DNA from: Bacteroidales bacterium UBA6267 | GTDB taxonomy: Bacteria; Bacteroidota; Bacteroidia; Bacteroidales; UBA1556 | Direction: 5' to 3' | DNA: 64,000 bases | Assembly: GCA_002440745.1 (NCBI GenBank) | Contig: DJVB01000008.1 | Coordinates: 1 to 64,000 of the forward strand | Part shown: piece by piece, positions 58,977-64,000 of the stretch | Layout of the letters: each line of letters opens with the position of its first letter | Position numbering within the stretch: the first letter of the stretch is position 1 | Program-made: the position numbers and the translations under genes | Notes under the pieces: model-generated | Database searches by the model: none | Seen by the model: only the letters and a program-made list of their open reading frames with translations | What the model was told of the DNA's origin: nothing

Positions 58977-59891
58977 TTATTTCAAGGTTTTAATGTATTC
59001 AATCATTAGTTCTAACTCTTTCTGACTCAATTTGTCTTTATAAGCCGGCATTATATTGCTGTATCCTTTAACTACATCTGCAGCAGGGTCTTCAATTGAT
59101 TTTATGATATAAAGTTCATCAGCAGTTACATTTTTGACAATTCCATTGGATTCAATTTCAGTGTTTCTTCCAAAAAGTCCTTTGAAACTTGGTCCTACCA
59201 TTGCAGAGCCATCCACACTGTGGCAGCTCATACAAGCATTTTGTTTCATCAATGCTAAACCGGCTTCAGGCCCTTCTAATGAGTTTTGTGTTGTGTCGTT
59301 ATACCATTTATCAAAATCTTTTTGCTCAATAACGTCCACCTTGCTAACCATATAGGAATGACGGTCGCCACAATATTCGGCGCATAAAATATTATATGTT
59401 CCTATCTGTTGACCAATAAACCACATATAGTTAGTATCTCCGGGCATCAAATCTTCCTTTACACGGAATGCAGGGATATAAAGACTATGAATAACATCCT
59501 CTGAAAGCAAGTCAAGTTTGACAGCTTTGTCGATTGGAATCACTAAAGTGTCTGTTTTCTTACCATTTTCATACTCAAAAGTCCACGACCACATTCTGCC
59601 TGTGGCTGTAATCTTCATGGCGTCTTCGGGAACTTTCCTCATGTCGGTATAGCCTGACCAGCCATAATAAAACATCACCAAAACCAAAATTGTTGGGACC
59701 ACAGTCCAAAGAATTTCTAAACCAACATGGCCATGAATATCTTTAGCAACCGGATTTCTTTTATGATGATAACGAACCATGAAATAAATCATCAAAGCGG
59801 TAAGTCCGATTAGAAAAAATAAGGAAATGCCGATGATTATGGCAAAGGTTAAATCGACATCGTTGGTAAAATTTGAAGCATTTGTAAACAT
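58977..59891 (-). CDS. coxB: Cytochrome c oxidase subunit II with fused cytochrome c domain (caa3-type)
   Basis: 304 residues. Two N-terminal membrane helices, then the CuA domain: His135, Cys170, Glu172, Cys174, His178 and Met181 are all present (CAEYCGDRHSYM, 170-181). A C-terminal class I cytochrome c follows with Cys220-Cys223-His224 (CMSCH) and a Met ligand probably in SNIMPAYKDKL. The attached cytochrome identifies the caa3-type and lets the enzyme take electrons directly from a cytochrome or the NrfD module. No lipobox is clear at the N-terminus. Confidence 0.94.
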   Translation of the reverse strand: MFTNASNFTNDVDLTFAIIIGISLFFLIGLTALMIYFMVRYHHKRNPVAKDIHGHVGLEILWTVVPTILVLVMFYYGWSGYTDMRKVPEDAMKITATGRMWSWTFEYENGKKTDTLVIPIDKAVKLDLLSEDVIHSLYIPAFRVKEDLMPGDTNYMWFIGQQIGTYNILCAEYCGDRHSYMVSKVDVIEQKDFDKWYNDTTQNSLEGPEAGLALMKQNACMSCHSVDGSAMVGPSFKGLFGRNTEIESNGIVKNVTADELYIIKSIEDPAADVVKGYSNIMPAYKDKLSQKELELMIEYIKTLK

Positions 59892-59915
59892 AAATCTTTT
59901 TCAGTTTATTCGTTT

Positions 59916-60203
59916 CTATCTAAGAGCATAATCGATTCCGAGCAAGACTATAAAGCTCAGAAACAGCAATATAACAATCCCAATAAATATTTTATAGATG
60001 ATGTGGTCGTATTTTATGTGCATAAAATTTCGAACCACAAAAGTTGCCTTGATGGTGGCGATGAACATTGCTACCGAAACAGCCAAAACTGTTGTTCCTC
60101 CAGTAGCGTAACTTGCCCATATAGTGATGATAGTAAGCGCCATAAGGGCTGCAAATGTGATTAAATCAGATTTATAGCTTGGACTATGTGAATGTTTGCT
60201 CAT
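59916..60203 (-). CDS. Cytochrome c oxidase subunit IV (caa3-type, small)
   Basis: 95 residues from the ATG at 60203; an in-frame extension to 60254 overlaps the coxC gene and is rejected. Three membrane helices; the YKSDLITFAALMALTIITIWASY and ATIKATFVVRNFMHIKYD motifs are those of prokaryotic COX4. The small subunit stabilises the oxidase; it is 11 nt after coxC. Confidence 0.85.
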   Translation of the reverse strand: MSKHSHSPSYKSDLITFAALMALTIITIWASYATGGTTVLAVSVAMFIATIKATFVVRNFMHIKYDHIIYKIFIGIVILLFLSFIVLLGIDYALR

Positions 60204-60214
60204 AATATTTCGTA

Positions 60215-60835
60215 TTAATGGAGTAAATAAAATAGTGGGAACAGGTAAATCCATATTAAATCAACCAAATGCCAGTATAAGCCGCCATTTTCGTGAAAAG
60301 TATAATTGTCCTTGGTAATTTTTCCGTTGATGATTTTTGCAATGACTATTGCTAAGATGATTGCACCAACAACCACATGTAAACCATGCAATCCGGTCAT
60401 AAAGTAGTAGAGAAAAAGGAACATTCCTTCGCCATGCTGAAGATTATTAAATAGGTCAGCGCCCATCACAAGGCCATGATGGATATGTTCATTCCATTCA
60501 AAAAACTTATTTACCATAAAGGCTAATGCTAAAGCAATGGTGATGAAAAGCAATAATACTGCAATATTATCTTGGTCTTTCTTCATGGCAGTAATGGAGA
60601 GTGCAACCGTTAGACTTGAAGTAATTAGTATTACTGTGTTAGCTGCACCAAGTGTGATGTCCATGTGCTCAGCAATAATCCTAAACTCTTCAAAATACTT
60701 AAAGCGATAGATTGCATAAACTAAAAACAAGCCTCCGAATAAAAGAATTTCAGTAAATAGGAAGAGCCACATTCCAAGCTTACTTCCTTCATCGTCTCGG
60801 TTATGACCGGAGATTGGTACTTTATAATATCCCAT
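60215..60835 (-). CDS. coxC: Cytochrome c oxidase subunit III
   Basis: 206 residues with five membrane helices, the short prokaryotic form. FTEILLFGGLFLVYAIYRFKY, GMFLFLYYFMTGLHGLHVVVGAI and the C-terminal GGLYWHLVDLIWIYLFPLFY are family signatures. It is part of the oxidase core and protects the proton pathway. 3 nt after coxA. Confidence 0.94.
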   Translation of the reverse strand: MGYYKVPISGHNRDDEGSKLGMWLFLFTEILLFGGLFLVYAIYRFKYFEEFRIIAEHMDITLGAANTVILITSSLTVALSITAMKKDQDNIAVLLLFITIALALAFMVNKFFEWNEHIHHGLVMGADLFNNLQHGEGMFLFLYYFMTGLHGLHVVVGAIILAIVIAKIINGKITKDNYTFHENGGLYWHLVDLIWIYLFPLFYLLH

Positions 60836-60838
60836 AAT

Positions 60839-62485
60839 CTAGTGGTCTAAAGGTTTTTGTTCAACTTCATTTATTTTCTCAAGTAGCGAAAAATCGTAAG
60901 GGCCATTTTCTGACAGGATAAAAGGTCTGTCGAAATTGTGCAATGGAGGAGGAGAAGGCACTTGCCACTCTAATGTTACCCCATTCCATGGATTTCTGGG
61001 TGCTATTTCGCCTTTTCTTGCCGACCGTATTAAATTGTAAATCATCAATAGAATGCCTAAGATTAGAATCCATGAGCCTACGGTTGCAACTTTATTCAAA
61101 AACTCAAACTGAGGTAAATAATCATAATATCTTCTTGGCATTCCTTTTACGCCAACAGTAAGCATGGCACCATATAAGATATTGAATCCAACGAATGTAA
61201 ATCCTAAGGCCCAATAAGCTAATTTTTGATTATACATCCTGCCCCAAATTTTTGGGAACCAATAATGCAGTGCACCTAAGAAAACGAATATGGTTCCTCC
61301 AAACATGGTATAATGGAAATGGGCAACAATATAAGTCGTGTCGTGAACATGTACATCGGCAGCTAAAGCACCATTGATTAATCCCGTTAATCCACCAATG
61401 AGAAAGTTGAAAATGAAGGCTGTGGACCAAAGTAAATTTGGTGTGATATAAATGGAGCCTTTATAAAGTGTTGCTATCCAGTTGAAAACTTTAATAGCTG
61501 TCGGAATAGCGACTAAGAAGGTTATAAATGAAAATACAACCCGCGCTTCATCGCTCATCCCCGATGTAAACATGTGATGCCCCCAAACGAAATATCCTAA
61601 GAAAGCAATTGCCATAGATGAAAGAGCGATGGCTTTATAGCCAAAAATTGTCCGTTGTGCAGAAGTGGGAATTACTTCAGAAACGATACCCATTGCAGGC
61701 AGAATCATTACATAAACCACCGGATGGGAATAAATCCAAAACAAATGCTGGTATAAAACCGGATCTCCACCGAGAGCAGGGTCGAAAAGTCCGATTCCAA
61801 AGGTGCGTTCCATTACTACCATGAGCAGGGTAATTCCTACAATTGGAGTTGCTAAAAGCTGAATCCAGGCGGTTGCGTATAAACCCCATGCAAAAAGTGG
61901 CATTTTAAACCATGGCATTTGAGGTGCACGAAGTCGATGTATGGTTACGATGAAATTTAAACCTGTCAGAATACTCGAAAAACCAAGAACAAATGCAGCT
62001 AAGAGAAGCATCGAAACATTGGTATCGGAGGTAACGGAATAAGGCGCGTAAAATGTCCAGCCGGTGTCGGCAGGGCCATTTCCAAACATCAAAGTGCCAA
62101 GTGCCATCAATGCTCCAATAATGTAAAGCCACCACGAAAACAAGTTAAGACGGGGTAAAGCTACATCGTCTGTCCCAATCATTATTGGCAGAAAAAAGTT
62201 CCCGAAAACCGCCGGAATGCTGGGGATTATCACCAAGAAAATCATGATTACACCATGGAAGGTGAAAACCTGATTATAGGTTCTGGGATCCATAACCTGA
62301 CCGCCGGGAGAAAAAAGCTCTAACCGCATTAGGAAACCTAAAGCTACTCCGACAAGAAAAAATAACGAAATTGAGTAAAGGTAGAGAAGTGCGATTCGTT
62401 TGTGGTCCAAGGTGAAAATCCATGAAAACAAACCTCGTTTGGCTTCATAGAAGTTCAGATTGCTATCGATTGCGTGACTGTCCAT
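60839..62485 (-). CDS. coxA: Cytochrome c oxidase subunit I, family A2 (YSHP-type)
   Basis: 548 residues with 12 membrane helices. Heme and CuB ligands are present: FTFHGVIM (His77, heme a), YSHPVVY (His254, cross-linked Tyr258), WGHHMF, and HFHYTMFGG (heme a/a3 His pair). At the position where A1 oxidases have HPEVY with a proton-channel Glu, this enzyme has Tyr252-Ser253-His-Pro-Val, the A2-type signature found in Rhodothermus and Thermus caa3 enzymes. It reduces oxygen to water and pumps protons. Order in the operon: sco-coxA-coxC-subunit IV-coxB-ctaB. Confidence 0.96.
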   Translation of the reverse strand: MDSHAIDSNLNFYEAKRGLFSWIFTLDHKRIALLYLYSISLFFLVGVALGFLMRLELFSPGGQVMDPRTYNQVFTFHGVIMIFLVIIPSIPAVFGNFFLPIMIGTDDVALPRLNLFSWWLYIIGALMALGTLMFGNGPADTGWTFYAPYSVTSDTNVSMLLLAAFVLGFSSILTGLNFIVTIHRLRAPQMPWFKMPLFAWGLYATAWIQLLATPIVGITLLMVVMERTFGIGLFDPALGGDPVLYQHLFWIYSHPVVYVMILPAMGIVSEVIPTSAQRTIFGYKAIALSSMAIAFLGYFVWGHHMFTSGMSDEARVVFSFITFLVAIPTAIKVFNWIATLYKGSIYITPNLLWSTAFIFNFLIGGLTGLINGALAADVHVHDTTYIVAHFHYTMFGGTIFVFLGALHYWFPKIWGRMYNQKLAYWALGFTFVGFNILYGAMLTVGVKGMPRRYYDYLPQFEFLNKVATVGSWILILGILLMIYNLIRSARKGEIAPRNPWNGVTLEWQVPSPPPLHNFDRPFILSENGPYDFSLLEKINEVEQKPLDH

Positions 62486-62489
62486 AAGT

Positions 62490-63305
62490 TTAATTTATTT
62501 GGTTTTTTTGGATGTTTTTCTTCCGTTTTCTTTCTAAAATAATCATCGAAGATAACAGTAAGGCCGCTAAGAAAATAATCGCACTTCCTGCTACTTTGGT
62601 GATATTGAAGACGTATTTTTTTCCTTCAGGATCATAAGAAAAGCAATAGTTTAGTACTTTGTTGATGGTAGGGCCTGAACGTCCTTCAGCAGCTTCAATC
62701 AACGCCAACTTGAGATCGAACGGATTATAATATTCTCCATTTAAATAACGTGTGATTTTCCTCTCAGGGCTGAGCACGATTAAGGCTCCGGGATGGATAT
62801 ATTGATCGCCTACTTTTTTAACCTTAAACCCTGTTTGATTTAAAAGACGGGCAATATTTGCCGAGTCGCCGGTTAGAAAACGCCAACCATGCTCAACATC
62901 CTGCGAGGCATTTATTTTTGCATAGTGATTCTTCTTTTCCGATGCTACTTCATAGTTTTCGGCTGGTGCAAAACTTACCGTCAGCACATCGTATTCGGTG
63001 CCTAAAACCATTTCCGTTTGTTTTACTGCGTCCGAAACGCCGTTCATTAAAATGGTGCAAATCCCCGGACATTTGTAGTAAACCAAACTAAGAGCGGTGG
63101 GTTTTTTAACCAACTCATCCAATCGAACCGGATTTCCTTTTTCATCGAAAAGAATAATGTCGCCATCAACGACACTGTTCAACTGTTCGTAAATACCCAA
63201 TTCTTGTGAGGGTTCTTCTTGCTTTGGAACTTGATATTGTCCGACAGATATTTGCCAGATAATCAATAAATTGAAAGTTAAAAAGGTCTGTAAAATTCGT
63301 CTCAT
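62490..63305 (-). CDS. SCO1/SenC-family copper chaperone
   Basis: 271 residues. Signal peptide (1-22), thioredoxin-like domain with the copper-binding CPGIC (Cys79, Cys83) and a His in YIHPGALIVL, and a C-terminal membrane helix (about 240-258). SCO proteins load copper into the CuA site of subunit II. This one keeps the ligands and starts the oxidase operon, 4 nt before coxA. The C-terminal anchor, rather than an N-terminal one, is a little unusual. Confidence 0.92.
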   Translation of the reverse strand: MRRILQTFLTFNLLIIWQISVGQYQVPKQEEPSQELGIYEQLNSVVDGDIILFDEKGNPVRLDELVKKPTALSLVYYKCPGICTILMNGVSDAVKQTEMVLGTEYDVLTVSFAPAENYEVASEKKNHYAKINASQDVEHGWRFLTGDSANIARLLNQTGFKVKKVGDQYIHPGALIVLSPERKITRYLNGEYYNPFDLKLALIEAAEGRSGPTINKVLNYCFSYDPEGKKYVFNITKVAGSAIIFLAALLLSSMIILERKRKKNIQKNQIN

Positions 63306-63330
63306 TACTGTAAATCTTAAATGCTGGGCG

Positions 63331-63338
63331 CAAAAATA
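63331..63338 (-). promoter_or_regulatory. Putative -7 promoter of caa3 oxidase operon (TATTTTTG)
   Basis: Exact TAnnTTTG on the minus strand, 25 nt before the sco ATG. No FNR-type box was noticed nearby. The rest of 63339-63516 holds nothing recognisable. Confidence 0.55.
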
Positions 63339-63516
63339 GATGGTAAGCGTGTGATTAACAGAATGATAAAAATTATATAAGGAAAGCGTATATTATTATT
63401 TAGAAGAAATGTAAATAGTAATCTATTGTTAATAAATAACTTAGGAATTGAATTTTTAATTAGACTCTTTTGTCTTATGTGTTATTTATCATAAAAAATG
63501 GAGGAAAAGAAGGAAA

Positions 63517-64000
63517 TCAAGGCCTTTGAAAAAAGCTAAAATTGACTTTACTATAGTTACGATGGTCGTAATACCATTGGTGATTAGAAAAATTATAGGT
63601 GGCCGGATGTTCTAAAATTAATATTCCTCCTTCTTCTAAAAGTTCCTGATTAACAATTACTTCCGGTAATGTTTCCAAAAGTTTGAGATCGTAAGGAGGA
63701 TCGGCAAAAATGACATCATATTTTGTTTTACAGGTTTTTAGGAACGCGAAAACATCCGACTTAAAAACTTTTATGGGGAGGTTAAGTTCGAGAGATATTT
63801 GTTTGATAAACTGGGTGCATTTGAAATCGGCATCGACCGAATGTATCAGTTGGGCTTCTCTTGAAGCAAATTCATAACTGATATTCCCTGTTCCGGCAAA
63901 AAGATCCAAAACTTTAATGCCTTCAAAATCAATTTGATTCATAAGAATATTGAAAAGCGATTCCTTTGCTTTGTCGGTTGTAGGTCGCACAGGGAGATTT
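63517..64000 (-). CDS. rsmD: 16S rRNA (guanine-966-N2)-methyltransferase, 5' truncated by window
   Basis: The open frame runs to the window end, reading NLPVRPTTDKAKESLFNIL; the conserved RPTTD motif is normally at residue 25-30, so the first part is outside the window. SAM motif VLDLFAGTGNISYE and catalytic DPPYDLKLLE (D/NPPY) are clear. It methylates G966 of 16S rRNA in the 30S subunit. The GTG at 63990 is an internal Val, not the true start. Confidence 0.9.
   Translation of the reverse strand, partial: NLPVRPTTDKAKESLFNILMNQIDFEGIKVLDLFAGTGNISYEFASREAQLIHSVDADFKCTQFIKQISLELNLPIKVFKSDVFAFLKTCKTKYDVIFADPPYDLKLLETLPEVIVNQELLEEGGILILEHPATYNFSNHQWYYDHRNYSKVNFSFFQRP

Noticed and set aside
1..64000. 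CRISPR array, prophage, insertion sequence or toxin-antitoxin island
   Set aside because: No regularly spaced identical repeats, transposase, integrase, phage structural gene or paired toxin/antitoxin genes were found; the YwqK-like name of the repeat protein is not evidence of a toxin system.

Overview
The window is one contiguous, AT-rich chromosomal segment from a member of the phylum Bacteroidota. The evidence is consistent across the window. Several exported proteins end in Por/T9SS sorting domains (17092-17814, 21840-22739, 45182-46837, 50409-51140). The Bacteroidota -7 promoter motif TAnnTTTG lies just upstream of more than a dozen genes. Shine-Dalgarno sequences are nearly absent. GlnRS and tRNA-Gln are both present. 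A cytochrome c oxidase with a cytochrome-c-tailed subunit II points to aerobic respiration. I cannot place the organism below phylum. I see no CRISPR array, insertion sequence, prophage or plasmid gene: this is core chromosome with a few accessory operons.

Layout. 0.4-4.4 kb: three + strand genes for exported or membrane proteins of unknown role. 4.4-6.8 kb: minus operon rbfA, methyltransferase with a His/Asp-rich loop, LolC/E-type permease. 7-10.4 kb: SlyD-like isomerase, glutamine synthetase and a GT4 glycosyltransferase. 10.5-13.5 kb: a CoA-disulfide-reductase-like flavoprotein and an unclassified helical protein, divergent from a Crp/Fnr regulator that keeps all four FNR iron-sulfur ligand cysteines. 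13.5-17 kb: rlmH, a carbamate kinase/ornithine carbamoyltransferase pair and a SpoU methylase. 17.1-20.3 kb: four-gene cell-surface operon (lamin-tail lipoprotein, SdiA-regulated propeller, OprO/P-like porin, lamin-tail T9SS protein). 20.4-21.7 kb: hemerythrin-like protein plus LuxR-type regulator with a degenerate receiver. 21.8-28 kb: a T9SS protein, then polyprenyl synthase, a MORN-type repeat protein, murF and anmK. 28-33 kb: CheB-CheR-PAS fusion and a PAS histidine kinase. 33.2-35.3 kb: Hdr-like iron-sulfur pair. 35.6-41 kb: TonB, VanZ, gcvH, a two-component system and holB, with a candidate small RNA between the last two. 41-44.3 kb: iron-sulfur/NrfD/cytochrome c respiratory module. 44.6-53.6 kb: ssb, subtilase, CPBP protease, dusB, DUF1684 lipoprotein, T9SS protein, tRNA-Gln, nadD, gmk and yicC. 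53.8-57.2 kb: glnS and aspS. 58.1-63.3 kb: complete caa3-type oxidase operon with SCO and heme O synthase. The window ends inside rsmD.

How the genes work together. Respiration is the strongest theme: the caa3 oxidase, the NrfD module and the Hdr-like pair all handle quinone or cytochrome c electrons. The FNR-type regulator and the hemerythrin protein suggest that oxygen or nitric oxide is sensed. A second theme is envelope building: undecaprenyl-type isoprenoid synthesis, MurF and AnmK share an operon. The items most worth a second look are the FNR-type regulator with its TTG-N8-CAA site, the orphan + strand RNA near 39.6-39.76 kb, the recurrent placement of the -7 motif 4-6 nt before start codons (predicted leaderless mRNAs), and the lamin-tail/porin operon.
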